Program-made: the position numbers and the translations under genes
The notes under the pieces: model-generated
What the model was told of the DNA's origin: nothing
The model's database searches: none
The model's input: the letters and a program-made list of their open reading frames with translations, nothing else
From: Bacteroidota bacterium
GTDB lineage: Bacteria; Bacteroidota; Bacteroidia; Flavobacteriales; Flavobacteriaceae
NCBI GenBank assembly: GCA_003650305.1
Contig: QMOV01000009.1
Span: 1 to 43,840 of the forward strand
Length of the DNA stretch: 43,840 nt
Direction: 5' to 3'
Shown here: positions 25,212-33,866 of the stretch, one piece after another
How positions within the stretch are numbered: the stretch's first letter is position 1
How the letters are laid out: every line of letters starts with the position of its first letter

Positions 25212-25296
25212 ATTTATTAAGTTAGTGCTAAAGTAAAAAAAATACTATTAGTTATTTTAAATAATAAAATTTTAAAAATCTTATTTTTTGAAAGGA

Positions 25297-25905
25297 TTAA
25301 AACAGGTCTTTTACATCTATATTGGTTTTTTCAATATAGTTTAGTAACTCGTCTTTACCAATACTTTTTGAAGAAGACGTAATAAAATAGTTTGGCATGT
25401 CTTCCCAAGTTTCCAAAAGGATTGCTTTATAGATTTCAATATGGTTTTCTATAGCTTTGGGCTTCAATTTATCTACTTTAGTAAAAACAATCGAAAACGG
25501 GATTTGATGCTCGCCTAACCATTCCATGAATTTTAAATCGATAGGTTGAGGTTTATGCCTAACATCAATAAGAACAAAAGCAGATACTAATTGTTTGCGT
25601 TGCTCAAAATATAAAGTAATAAATTTTTGAAATGTTTTTTTTGAAGATTTTGATACTTTAGCATAACCATAACCAGGTAAATCGACTAAATACCAATTTT
25701 TATTAATAATAAAATGATTTATTAGTTGCGTTTTTCCAGGTCTTCCAGAAGTTTTTGCCAAATTTTTTCGGCTTGTAAGCATATTTATTAACGAAGACTT
25801 GCCAACATTACTCCTACCAATAAAAGCATATTCAGGCAAGTTATTGCTGGGACATTTATTTACATCTTGATTGCTAATGACAAATTCGGCAGATTTAATT
25901 TTCAT
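25297..25905 (-). CDS. engB: Ribosome biogenesis GTPase EngB (YsxC/YihA)
   Basis: A 202-residue TrmE-Era-EngA-EngB-Septin-like GTPase: G1 [15 protein letters not shown]3 [11 protein letters not shown]4 TKVDKLKP and a late G5-like TSSSK. EngB helps assemble the 50S ribosomal subunit and is usually essential. The [15 protein letters not shown] switch region is typical. Length is normal. It is 80 bases downstream of the hydrolase gene on the same strand. Confidence 0.94.
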   Translation of the reverse strand: MKIKSAEFVISNQDVNKCPSNNLPEYAFIGRSNVGKSSLINMLTSRKNLAKTSGRPGKTQLINHFIINKNWYLVDLPGYGYAKVSKSSKKTFQKFITLYFEQRKQLVSAFVLIDVRHKPQPIDLKFMEWLGEHQIPFSIVFTKVDKLKPKAIENHIEIYKAILLETWEDMPNYFITSSSKSIGKDELLNYIEKTNIDVKDLF

Positions 25906-25985
25906 TTAAAAAATTACAAGTTTTAGTTTCAAAATAAGATGTATTAAGAAAGAGAATTATTAGTATTATATGTCTTTTTAAAGAC

Positions 25986-26750
25986 TTAAAACTTTCTGTC
26001 AATTAACCATTGCAAAAGAATTTGGTTAAATTCTTTTGGGTGTTCCATCATAGCTGCATGCCCACATTTGTCAATCCAGAACAAGTCGGAATCTGGTAAA
26101 AGCTCTTGAAAAACCTCTGCGACTTCAGGTGGAGTTACAACATCGTTTTTTCCCCAAATTATGCAAGTTGGTGTTTCAATTTCAGGAAGATCTTTAGACA
26201 TGTTATGCCTTATAGCGCTCTTGGCAATAGCTAGGGTTTTTATAAGTTTATTCCTGTCATTTACAATTGCAAAAACGTCATCAACTATTTCTTTTGTAGC
26301 TATTTCTGGATCATAAAAAACCTCTTGAGCTTTTTTCTTAATAACATCATAATCACTTCTTTTCGTGTAGCCACTTCCCATGGCACTTTCATACAATCCT
26401 GAACTTCCAGTTATAACTAAAGCCTTAATTTTTTCAGGATACAATTTTGTGTGATATAAAGCAATATGTCCACCCAAAGAATTTCCTAGCAAAATAACCT
26501 TGTCATAATTCTTATAATTTATAAAATCATACAAATAATTTGCAAAGCTCTTTACATTAGTTTTTAAAAGAGGCATTATATATAGTGGTAACTCAGGAAT
26601 AACAATCTTAAATCCGTTTTTGCTGAAAAATTCTGTAACGGCATCAAAGTTACTTAAGCCACCCATTAAGCCATGAAGGATTATAATTGGAGTGCCTTCA
26701 CCAACTTCAATATAACTATAATCATCTTCTTTATTTAATGTGTATGCCAT
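25986..26750 (-). CDS. Alpha/beta-fold hydrolase
   Basis: The 254-residue enzyme shows the alpha/beta-hydrolase plan: oxyanion segment HGLMGGLSNFD, nucleophile elbow GNSLGG (Ser91), acid in WGKNDVVTPPE (Asp203) and His231 in CGHAAMMEHP. No signal peptide is seen, so it is likely cytoplasmic. The substrate is unknown; it resembles small esterases and C-C hydrolases. It is transcribed divergently from mraZ across a 255-base gap that contains a -7 box for each side. Confidence 0.85.
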   Translation of the reverse strand: MAYTLNKEDDYSYIEVGEGTPIIILHGLMGGLSNFDAVTEFFSKNGFKIVIPELPLYIMPLLKTNVKSFANYLYDFINYKNYDKVILLGNSLGGHIALYHTKLYPEKIKALVITGSSGLYESAMGSGYTKRSDYDVIKKKAQEVFYDPEIATKEIVDDVFAIVNDRNKLIKTLAIAKSAIRHNMSKDLPEIETPTCIIWGKNDVVTPPEVAEVFQELLPDSDLFWIDKCGHAAMMEHPKEFNQILLQWLIDRKF

Positions 26751-26775
26751 GTATTTAGTGTGGTATCTATAAAAA

Positions 26776-26783
26776 CAAATCTA
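26776..26783 (-). promoter_or_regulatory. Possible -7 box for the hydrolase gene
   Basis: Read on the minus strand, TAGATTTG matches the TAnnTTTG consensus exactly, 25 bases before the hydrolase start. No TTG stands at the expected -33 distance. Confidence 0.4.
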
Positions 26784-26930
26784 CATAATTTTTATTTAAG
26801 AGATTCCATAGATTATTGAACATTGTTAATTAAAAACTTCATTTTTTAATCATTTGATTTATAGTGTTTAAAGAACTATAACTTCATGTTTTTAAACGAA
26901 TTATTATGCATTTAATAGAAAATTATTAAC

Positions 26931-26960
26931 AAAGTGGTAAAAAGTGGTAAAAAGTGGTAA
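26931..26960 (+). promoter_or_regulatory. Three tandem MraZ-type operator boxes
   Basis: AAAGTGGTAA is repeated three times without a single mismatch, with a 10-bp period (26931-26940, 26941-26950, 26951-26960), so all boxes face the same side of the DNA helix. MraZ is known to bind short GTGG/TGGG-type direct repeats upstream of its own gene in other phyla. The repeats end 9 bases before a perfect -7 box and occupy the place of the -33 element. Confidence 0.75.
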
Positions 26961-26969
26961 TTTTTTTAT

Positions 26970-26977
26970 TAGATTTG
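26970..26977 (+). promoter_or_regulatory. -7 box of the dcw operon promoter
   Basis: TAGATTTG is an exact TAnnTTTG match 29 bases before the mraZ start. No TTG is present at -33; that position falls in the MraZ boxes, so a bound MraZ should directly affect polymerase. Confidence 0.6.
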
Positions 26978-27005
26978 AGTCTTATACAACTAAACCAATT
27001 TAACT

Positions 27006-27476
27006 TTGAATTCTCTTATAGGAACATACGAATGTAAAGTTGATGCTAAAGGCAGGCTCATGTTGCCTTCAGCATTAAAAAAGCAATTAACTCCTGTTGT
27101 TCAAGGTGGCTTTGTTTTAAAACGCGCTGTTTTTCAATCGTGTTTGGAGTTGTACCCAATGAATGAATGGGAAACTTTAATGCAAAAAGTAAATAAGCTA
27201 AATCGTTTTAAAAAGAAGAATAACGATTTTATTCGTCGCTTTACTGCAGGCGTAAAATTTATTGAGTTGGATGCTTCGGGACGTTTACTTGTTCCAAAAG
27301 ATTTAATTGCTTTTGCAGGTATTTCCAAAGAAATCGTGGTGTCTTCGGCAGTTAATATTATTGAAATTTGGGATAAGGATAATTATGAAAAAGCTATAGA
27401 CGATGCAGCGTTGGATTTTGCAGATTTAGCTGAAGAAGTTATGGGACAAGATGAAAATGGAGATGGAATATCATAA
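27006..27476 (+). CDS. mraZ: Transcriptional regulator MraZ
   Basis: MraZ is an AbrB-fold DNA-binding protein and the first gene of dcw clusters, regulating them in several phyla. The 156-residue protein has the two family repeats: GTYECKVDAKGRLMLPSALK and, later, KFIELDASGRLLVPKDLI, each with the DxxGR motif. Translation begins at a TTG (MNSLIGTYECKV), the only start that keeps the first repeat whole. Three tandem 10-bp boxes upstream are its probable binding site, giving autoregulation. Its end overlaps rsmH. Confidence 0.93.
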   Translation: MNSLIGTYECKVDAKGRLMLPSALKKQLTPVVQGGFVLKRAVFQSCLELYPMNEWETLMQKVNKLNRFKKKNNDFIRRFTAGVKFIELDASGRLLVPKDLIAFAGISKEIVVSSAVNIIEIWDKDNYEKAIDDAALDFADLAEEVMGQDENGDGIS

Positions 27477-28359
27477 TCCAGTATTGCTAAAGGAGACAGT
27501 TGAAGGTTTAAATATTATTGAAGATGGAGTTTATGTTGATGTAACCTTTGGTGGTGGAGGACATAGCAGAGAAATCTTAAAACGTTTAGGAAAAAACGGA
27601 AGATTAATAGCATTCGATCAAGATCAAGACGCTCTTTTAAATACAATTGATGATAGCAGGTTTACGCTAATTAATGAAAATTTTAGACATGTAAAACGGT
27701 TTTTAAGATTTCATGGTGTAAAAACAGTTGACGGTATTCTTGCTGATTTTGGAGTGTCTTCACACCAATTTGATGTGGCAGATCGTGGGTTTTCTACACG
27801 ATTTGAAGCAAATCTCGATATGAGAATGAATCGGCAGGAAACACTATCGGCGTACACAGTTGTTAATGAATATGACGAGCAGCAATTAAGACAAGTATTT
27901 TGGCAATATGGCGAATTGAGAAATGCACCAGCTTTAGCAAGAACAATAATAGCCGAAAGAAAACATGGAGAGATAAAAACGACAGAACAGTTAAAGAGTG
28001 TGTTAAAAAAATATCTCCCAGATTATCGTAAAAACAAAATTTTGGCCCAAATCTACCAAGCTATTAGAATAGAGGTAAATCAAGAGATTGAAGTATTAAT
28101 AGAATTTTTGCTTCAAACTCCAGATTTATTAAAAGAAGGAGGCAGATTGAGTGTTATATCCTATCATTCTTTGGAAGATAGATTAGTAAAACGATTTATT
28201 AGGAGCGGAATGTTTAAAGGTGAACCAGAAAAAGATGTGTTTGGCAATTTTAGTGTTCCATTAAAGAGGATAGGGAAATTAATTATTCCAACTCAAGACG
28301 AAATAGATTTAAACAATAGGGCAAGAAGTGCAAAATTAAGAATAGCAGAAAAACTATAA
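27457..28359 (+). CDS. rsmH: 16S rRNA (cytosine-1402-N4)-methyltransferase RsmH (MraW)
   Basis: RsmH methylates N4 of C1402 in the ribosomal P site using SAM. Motifs: YHNPVLLKETVEGL at the start, SAM-binding VDVTFGGGGHSREIL, GILADFGVSSHQFD and the C-terminal SYHSLEDRLVKRFIR. About 300 residues, normal size. Three in-frame ATGs (27451, 27457, 27463) lie inside the end of mraZ. I use 27457 (MEMEYHNP), as relatives start within a few residues of YHNPVLL, but cannot decide between them. The overlap suggests translational coupling with mraZ. Confidence 0.92.
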   Translation: MEMEYHNPVLLKETVEGLNIIEDGVYVDVTFGGGGHSREILKRLGKNGRLIAFDQDQDALLNTIDDSRFTLINENFRHVKRFLRFHGVKTVDGILADFGVSSHQFDVADRGFSTRFEANLDMRMNRQETLSAYTVVNEYDEQQLRQVFWQYGELRNAPALARTIIAERKHGEIKTTEQLKSVLKKYLPDYRKNKILAQIYQAIRIEVNQEIEVLIEFLLQTPDLLKEGGRLSVISYHSLEDRLVKRFIRSGMFKGEPEKDVFGNFSVPLKRIGKLIIPTQDEIDLNNRARSAKLRIAEKL

Positions 28360-28369
28360 TAATATAAAA

Positions 28370-28416
28370 AACTATAAATCTTTTCCCTTTGGGAAAATGT
28401 CCGAAGGACAAAAGGG
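28370..28416 (+). repeat. Double-hairpin repeat, copy A, ending at the ftsL start
   Basis: The unit reads AACTATAA, then stem 1 TTTTCCC-TTT-GGGAAAA (28381-28397), then stem 2 GTCC-GAA-GGAC (28399-28409), then AAAAGGG. The ftsL ATG follows 3 bases later. No T-tract follows, so it is not a terminator. The AAAAGGG end can serve as a Shine-Dalgarno-like site. Copies B and C stand before ftsW and murC. Confidence 0.75.
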
Positions 28417-28419
28417 CTT

Positions 28420-28737
28420 ATGAAAAAAAGCATAAACAGCATTTTAAGAGGAAAATTTTTAATAAGCGAAGATTCGTTTAAGAATTGGAAGCTCCTACTT
28501 TTTTTATCATTTCTCGCAATTATTATGATAGCAAGTTCGCATAGTGCAGATAGAAAAGTATATGAGATTGCAAAATTAAACGAAGAAGTTAAAGAGTTGC
28601 GATCAGCTTTTGTAGATGGACGCTCTATGTTAATGAAGCTTAAAATGGAATCTTCGGTAGTAAAAAAATTAGCAAATAAAGGTTTGTCTCCATCAGAGAT
28701 ACCACCAAAAAAAATAAAAGTAAAACCACAAAATTAA
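28420..28737 (+). CDS. ftsL: Cell division protein FtsL-like
   Basis: A 105-residue bitopic membrane protein with a short cytoplasmic N-terminus, one membrane helix (LLLFLSFLAIIMIASSH, about residues 26-42) and a periplasmic coiled coil (REVYEIAKLNEEVKELRS-like). Sequence, size and position between rsmH and ftsI identify it as FtsL, a divisome scaffold partner of FtsB/FtsQ. Flavobacterial FtsL is weakly conserved, so the name rests largely on position and topology. The ATG follows the double-hairpin repeat at once. Confidence 0.85.
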   Translation: MKKSINSILRGKFLISEDSFKNWKLLLFLSFLAIIMIASSHSADRKVYEIAKLNEEVKELRSAFVDGRSMLMKLKMESSVVKKLANKGLSPSEIPPKKIKVKPQN

Positions 28738-28746
28738 AATTTAAAC

Positions 28747-30750
28747 TTGGCAGTAAACGAGAAAAACATATTAAACCGATTGTATTTTGTAGCAGGATGT
28801 ATGTTTATCTTCTCACTTCTGGTGGTTTATAAGTTGGTTGACATACAATTTGTTCATGGTAATCAATATCGAGAATTAGCTGATAAAAGAACTGTAAAGA
28901 ATGTTATTATTCCTGCAAACAGAGGTAATGTATATTCTGCAGATGGTAGTTTATTAGCAACATCAGTTCCAAAATATGATATTAGAATAGATGCCATTAC
29001 GCCTTCAAATAAAAACTTCGAAAAATACTTAAAACCATTGTGTGATGCTTTATCTAAATTTCACGGAAAATCTTCAGCATATTATCAACAAAACATTAGA
29101 AAGGCAAGAGCTAATAAAAACAGGTATTATTTGTTAGCTAGAAATCTTGGGTATTCCAATTATTTGAAATTTAGAAACTTTCCATTATTAGAATTGGGAG
29201 CTTTTAGGGGAGGATTAATTGTAGAGCAAACTACTAAACGCGAACATCCAATGGGAGGAATTGCACAACGTACTATTGGTTACGAAAGAATTGATGAAGA
29301 TGGTAATGTAACGCGACCAGGAATAGATGGTGCATTTGGCGTAAAATATTTAAGAGGAACAGATGGAAGACGTTTAAAACAAAAAATAGGGAAAGGACAA
29401 TGGAAACCTATTCAGGATTTTAATCAAGTTGAACCACAAGATGGTTACGATATATATACAACAATAGATGTCAATATCCAAGACATTTCGCATCATGCAC
29501 TTTTAGAACAACTTGAATATTATAGTGCAGATCATGGAAGTGTAATAGTAATGGAAACCAAAACAGGCGAGATTAAAGCAATCTCAAATCTTGGTCGTAC
29601 ATCTAAAGGTACTTATTATGAACGATTGAATTATGCTGTAGGAGAATCACACGAACCTGGATCTACATTTAAACTAATGGCTATGGTTGCTGCGCTTGAA
29701 GATAAGGTAATCGATACTAGTGATGTTGTAGATACCGAAAAAGGTGTGCTCTCTTTTTATGGTCGTAAAGTAAGGGATTCTAAACATGGAGGTTATGGTA
29801 AAATTTCAGCTTCAGAAGCATTTGAAATGTCTTCAAATACAGGAATGGTAAAACTCATATATAATAGTTATAAAAACAACCCTTCAAAATTTGTGGACAG
29901 ACTCTACAAAATGGAATTAAATAACACTTTGGATTTACCAATAATTGGTGAGGGAAAACCCAAAATAACCCATCCTTCCGACAAAAAAAATTGGGACGGA
30001 TTAGATTTGCCATGGATGGCATTTGGTTATGGTGTTTCCCTAACTCCTTTACAAACCTTAACATTTTATAATGCCATAGCTAATGATGGCGAAATGGTAA
30101 AACCTCGTTTTTTAAAAGCCGTAAAAGAATTTGATAAAACGATTGTTCCTTTCGAGAAAGAAGTTATTGATCCTTCAGTATGTACAGTAGAAACAGCAAA
30201 GAAAGTAAAACAAATGATGAAGAATGTTGTTGAGAAAAAACATGGTACGGCTCATAATATTTATTCGCCAAATTTTTCAATGGCAGGAAAAACTGGAACC
30301 TGTCAAACAGAATATTGGATAGAATCCGGTAGATATATTTCTTCGTTTGTTGGTTATTTCCCAGCTGAAAACCCGAAATATTCATGTATAGTAGTTATAC
30401 ATAAACCTGATACCAAACTAGGCTATTATGGTAATATTGTTGCGGCTCCAGTATTTAAAAAAATTGCACAAAAAATATATACAGATACTCCAATTATTGA
30501 TACTGTTGAAGATTTAGATGAAAAGTACACCATTGTAGAAAAAAGTTATGAAACCTACTTTGATGTAGCACAAAAATACAAAACAATAATGCCAAATGTA
30601 GAAGGAATGCCAGCTATGGACGCTATTACATTGCTTGAAAACATGGGAATGAAAGTTAAACTTATTGGAAGCGGAAACGTAATTAAGCAATCGGTTGCCA
30701 AAGGAATAAAAATAAAGAAAAATCAAATAGTAGTATTAGAATTGTCTTGA
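28747..30750 (+). CDS. ftsI: Division-specific peptidoglycan transpeptidase FtsI (PBP3)
   Basis: FtsI cross-links septal peptidoglycan. The 667-residue class B PBP has an N-terminal membrane helix (about 12-32), a dimerisation domain, and the transpeptidase domain with SxxK at Ser306-Lys309 (EPGSTFKLM), SxN at 362-364 (MSSNTG) and KTG at 515-517 (AGKTGTCQ). A single PASTA domain ends the protein (IMPNVEGMPAMDAITLLENMG), usual for Bacteroidetes. Translation starts at TTG 28747 (MAVNEKNILNR), 9 bases after ftsL; the next ATG would lie inside the membrane helix. Its stop overlaps the murE start. Confidence 0.95.
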   Translation: MAVNEKNILNRLYFVAGCMFIFSLLVVYKLVDIQFVHGNQYRELADKRTVKNVIIPANRGNVYSADGSLLATSVPKYDIRIDAITPSNKNFEKYLKPLCDALSKFHGKSSAYYQQNIRKARANKNRYYLLARNLGYSNYLKFRNFPLLELGAFRGGLIVEQTTKREHPMGGIAQRTIGYERIDEDGNVTRPGIDGAFGVKYLRGTDGRRLKQKIGKGQWKPIQDFNQVEPQDGYDIYTTIDVNIQDISHHALLEQLEYYSADHGSVIVMETKTGEIKAISNLGRTSKGTYYERLNYAVGESHEPGSTFKLMAMVAALEDKVIDTSDVVDTEKGVLSFYGRKVRDSKHGGYGKISASEAFEMSSNTGMVKLIYNSYKNNPSKFVDRLYKMELNNTLDLPIIGEGKPKITHPSDKKNWDGLDLPWMAFGYGVSLTPLQTLTFYNAIANDGEMVKPRFLKAVKEFDKTIVPFEKEVIDPSVCTVETAKKVKQMMKNVVEKKHGTAHNIYSPNFSMAGKTGTCQTEYWIESGRYISSFVGYFPAENPKYSCIVVIHKPDTKLGYYGNIVAAPVFKKIAQKIYTDTPIIDTVEDLDEKYTIVEKSYETYFDVAQKYKTIMPNVEGMPAMDAITLLENMGMKVKLIGSGNVIKQSVAKGIKIKKNQIVVLELS

Positions 30751-32207
30751 TAGAATTAAAAAACATATTGTATAAAGTTACCCTAAACGCTGTTGTAGGT
30801 AGCACAAATATTGCGATAAACGAACTTCATTTCGATTCTCGAAAAATTGCTGCAAAAGATGTGTTTGTTGCTATTATTGGTTTTAAATATAATGGGCATG
30901 ATTATATAGATACTGCAATACAACAAGGTGCAATAGCAATTATATGCGAAAAAATTCCAGATAACATTATTGATAATGTGGCTTATGTTGAGGTAGATAA
31001 CTCTCATAAAGCATTGGCTATAATGGCTTCAAACTACTATGAAGTACCTTCAGGAAATTTAAAACTAATTGGTATTACTGGTACTAATGGAAAAACTACA
31101 GTTGCGACCTTATTATATCAATTATTTAAAAAAGCAGGTTTTAAGGTTGGATTAATTTCAACAGTCAAAATTTTTGTCGATGATAAAGAGTATGTCGCAA
31201 CACTTACAACACCAGATTCTCTATTAGTTAATAAGTATTTAACCGAAATGAATACTGAAAGTGTTGAGTTTTGCTTTATGGAAGTAAGCTCCCATGGTAT
31301 CCATCAAAACAGGACTGAAGGATTACAATTTTCAGGTGGAGTTTTTACGAATCTAACACACGATCATTTAGATTATCATCACTCTTTTGCCCAATATCGT
31401 GATGTTAAAAAATCATTCTTCGATAAACTGCCAAAATCTGCATTTGCATTAATAAATATTGATGATAAAAACGGATTGATAATGATGCAAAATACGGCAT
31501 CAAGAAAATATACTTATGCCTTAAAGAGTTATGCCGATTATAGAGCACAAATACTCGAAAATCAATTAAACGGTCTTCTGCTTAAAATAAACGATAACGA
31601 AGTTTGGTCTAAACTCATAGGCAATTTTAATGCATACAACCTACTTGCTATTTATGGTACAGCTGATTTATTGGGTTTAGAAAAAGATGAAATACTTCGC
31701 TTAATGAGTGAGTTGGATAGCGTAACTGGAAGATTTCAATATCTAATATCGAATGAGATAACTGCCATAATTGATTATGCACATACACCAGATGCTCTAA
31801 AAAATGTATTGGAAACCATAAATAGTATTAGAACTAAAAATGAAGAATTAATTACTGTTGTAGGATGTGGTGGAGATAGAGATAAAACCAAAAGACCTAA
31901 AATGGCAAATATTGCTTCTGTATTAAGCACAAAAGTCATTTTTACCAGCGATAATCCAAGAACCGAAAGTCCAGAAGCTATTATAGCTGAAATGGAAGTT
32001 GGTGTAGAACCACAAAACTATAAAAAGACGATTTCTATAGTTGATAGAAAACAAGCAATAAAAACGGCTTGTCAATTGGCGCAACCAAGCGATATCATTT
32101 TAATAGCTGGAAAAGGACATGAAACTTATCAAGAAAGAAATGGGAAACGTACCGATTTTAATGATTATAAAATAGTTGAAGAATTTTTAAAACAATTGCA
32201 AAAGTAA
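30747..32207 (+). CDS. murE: UDP-MurNAc-L-Ala-D-Glu:meso-DAP ligase MurE
   Basis: MurE adds the third stem-peptide residue. The 486-residue protein has the P-loop [37 protein letters not shown], and DNPR at 402-405 ([11 protein letters not shown]), the motif that selects meso-diaminopimelate rather than lysine, consistent with Gram-negative peptidoglycan. It starts at TTG in the TTGA overlap with the ftsI stop. No ATG alternative exists before the conserved region. mraY starts one base after its stop. Confidence 0.95.
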   Translation: MIELKNILYKVTLNAVVGSTNIAINELHFDSRKIAAKDVFVAIIGFKYNGHDYIDTAIQQGAIAIICEKIPDNIIDNVAYVEVDNSHKALAIMASNYYEVPSGNLKLIGITGTNGKTTVATLLYQLFKKAGFKVGLISTVKIFVDDKEYVATLTTPDSLLVNKYLTEMNTESVEFCFMEVSSHGIHQNRTEGLQFSGGVFTNLTHDHLDYHHSFAQYRDVKKSFFDKLPKSAFALINIDDKNGLIMMQNTASRKYTYALKSYADYRAQILENQLNGLLLKINDNEVWSKLIGNFNAYNLLAIYGTADLLGLEKDEILRLMSELDSVTGRFQYLISNEITAIIDYAHTPDALKNVLETINSIRTKNEELITVVGCGGDRDKTKRPKMANIASVLSTKVIFTSDNPRTESPEAIIAEMEVGVEPQNYKKTISIVDRKQAIKTACQLAQPSDIILIAGKGHETYQERNGKRTDFNDYKIVEEFLKQLQK

Positions 32208-32208
32208 G

Positions 32209-33450
32209 ATGCTATATTATTTATTCGAATATTTAGAAAAAGAATTCCAATTTCCTGGAGCTTCACTCTTTGGGTTTATAACTTTTAGAGCTGCACTAGC
32301 AATAATCCTTTCCTTGCTTATTTCTACAATTTATGGAAAACGAATCATAAATTATTTGCACAAAAAACAAGTGGGAGAAACCATTCGCGATTTAGGTCTC
32401 GAAGGACAACAAGAAAAGGCTGGAACGCCAACAATGGGTGGACTTATTATAATACTAGCGACGTTAATTCCAGTAGTATTGGTAGCCAAATTAGACAACA
32501 TTTATATCATTCTTCTTATTGTAACTACTGTTTGGATGGGAACAATTGGGTTTATTGATGATTATATCAAAAAATTTAAAAAAGATAAAGAAGGATTAAA
32601 AGGAAAGTTCAAAGTATTAGGTCAAATAGGTCTTGGAATTATTGTTGGGACAACATTGTATTTTCATCCACAAGTCACAATAAAAGAAAAATTGCCAATT
32701 GCCGAACAACAACAAATTTTGGCTGCCGATTCTAACGTCTCACCATCAAAACTTTTTAAAGCTGAAGAGCGTTCCACAAAAACCACTATTCCGTTTGTGA
32801 AGCAAAATGAATTTGATTACGCAAGTTTAATAACTTGGATAAGTCCAGAACTTTCAAAATATGCATGGCTAATTTTTATTCCATTAGTTATTTTCATTAT
32901 CACAGCAGTATCTAACGGAGCAAATCTCACAGATGGAATTGATGGTCTCGCAGCTGGAACTTCGGCTATAATTGTACTCACTTTAGGGATTTTTGCTTGG
33001 GTGTCTGGTAATATCATTTTTTCCGATTATCTCAATATTATGTACATACCAAGAGTGGAAGAAATTACGATTTATATCGCAGCATTTGTAGGAGCACTTA
33101 TAGGGTTTCTATGGTACAACACCTATCCAGCGCAAGTGTTTATGGGAGATACAGGAAGTCTAACTATTGGCGGAATTATAGCTGTAATAGCAATTGCAGT
33201 TAGGAAAGAATGGTTAATCCCATTATTGTGTGGCATTTTTTTAGCAGAAAATTTATCAGTAGTAATGCAAGTAAGTTGGTTTAAATATACGAAGAAGAAA
33301 TATGGTGAAGGACGACGCATTTTTAGGATGTCGCCATTACATCATCATTATCAAAAAACTGGTTATCATGAAAGTAAAATTGCAACTCGATTTTGGATTA
33401 TAGGAATTTTGCTCGCAATTCTTACAATTGTGACATTGAAAATTAGATAA
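32209..33450 (+). CDS. mraY: Phospho-N-acetylmuramoyl-pentapeptide-transferase MraY
   Basis: MraY transfers phospho-MurNAc-pentapeptide from UDP to undecaprenyl phosphate, making lipid I. The 413-residue polytopic protein carries [10 protein letters not shown] near residue 72, [21 protein letters not shown] with the catalytic aspartates, [30 protein letters not shown] and [12 protein letters not shown]. About ten membrane helices are visible. A soluble insert of roughly 60 residues (after HPQVTIKEK) is common in Bacteroidetes. In the gap to murD a mobile cassette has been inserted, so the usual tight mraY-murD spacing is lost. Confidence 0.96.
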   Translation: MLYYLFEYLEKEFQFPGASLFGFITFRAALAIILSLLISTIYGKRIINYLHKKQVGETIRDLGLEGQQEKAGTPTMGGLIIILATLIPVVLVAKLDNIYIILLIVTTVWMGTIGFIDDYIKKFKKDKEGLKGKFKVLGQIGLGIIVGTTLYFHPQVTIKEKLPIAEQQQILAADSNVSPSKLFKAEERSTKTTIPFVKQNEFDYASLITWISPELSKYAWLIFIPLVIFIITAVSNGANLTDGIDGLAAGTSAIIVLTLGIFAWVSGNIIFSDYLNIMYIPRVEEITIYIAAFVGALIGFLWYNTYPAQVFMGDTGSLTIGGIIAVIAIAVRKEWLIPLLCGIFLAENLSVVMQVSWFKYTKKKYGEGRRIFRMSPLHHHYQKTGYHESKIATRFWIIGILLAILTIVTLKIR

Positions 33451-33467
33451 AAATATTTATGAATTAG

Positions 33468-33866
33468 GATTTACGATTTACGAATGAATTAATGAAAGAG
33501 GCTTTAAAAAATAGAACAAAAAGATTTGCATCAGATTGTTGGCATTTGTGTACAAAGTTTCCTGTTTCAAGAAAGTATAATGCTTTTTGTAACCAATAGA
33601 TAAAATGTTCTAGTTCTGTTGGAGCAAATTATAGAGCAGCATGTAGAGCAAAATCTACTGCAGATTTTATCAATAAGCTAAAAATTGTTGAAGAGGAGAC
33701 AGACGAAAGCATGTATTTTTTAGAATTGCTTATAGAAGTAAGTGATAAAGAGCATTTGGAACTAAAAAGATTGCATAAGGAAGCTAACGAATTGCTATCA
33801 ATTGTTGTGGCTTCAATTAAAACAATGAGAAAACGTAAATAGTGAATCAAAAATCAAAAATCGTAA
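33468..33866 (+). mobile_element. Four-helix-bundle (IVS-type) cassette 1, between mraY and murD
   Basis: The left end GATTTACGATTTACGAAT (33468-33485) and the right end GTGAATC...AATCGTAA (33842-33866) share TTACGATTT in inverted orientation, 11 of 13 bases matching around it. The cassette contains one gene, a four-helix-bundle reading frame (33492-33842) broken by a stop. The right end runs into murD and forms its first codons. A second cassette with the same organisation lies at 36453-36948. No transposase is encoded, so movement would depend on an unknown or trans-acting factor. Confidence 0.65.
33492..33842 (+). pseudogene. Four-helix-bundle protein (23S rRNA IVS family), interrupted by a stop codon
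   Basis: The reading frame is 116 codons and starts MKEALKNRTKRFASDCWHL. Codon 36 is TAG (33597-33599); the copy at 36579 has Leu there. After it the frame stays open to TAG at 33840-33842. The protein, ignoring the stop, is about 87% identical to the second copy (15 differences in 116), while many codons differ silently. Both copies therefore evolved under protein-level selection before this one was broken. The family (TIGR02436/PF05635-like) was named for proteins encoded in intervening sequences of 23S rRNA. Its biochemical role is not established. Confidence 0.8.

Noticed and set aside
26931-26960. Three tandem 10-bp repeats considered as a minisatellite or CRISPR-like array
   Set aside because: There are no spacers, the period equals one DNA turn and the position is directly upstream of mraZ, so an operator explains it better.
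28381-28416. Double hairpin upstream of ftsL considered as a terminator
   Set aside because: No T-tract follows on the plus strand, and identical units sit right before two other start codons in the operon.
32640-32820. Apparent insertion in MraY suspected of being a mobile-element footprint
   Set aside because: The insert is in frame and, as far as I recall, a longer periplasmic or cytoplasmic loop here is normal for Bacteroidetes MraY.
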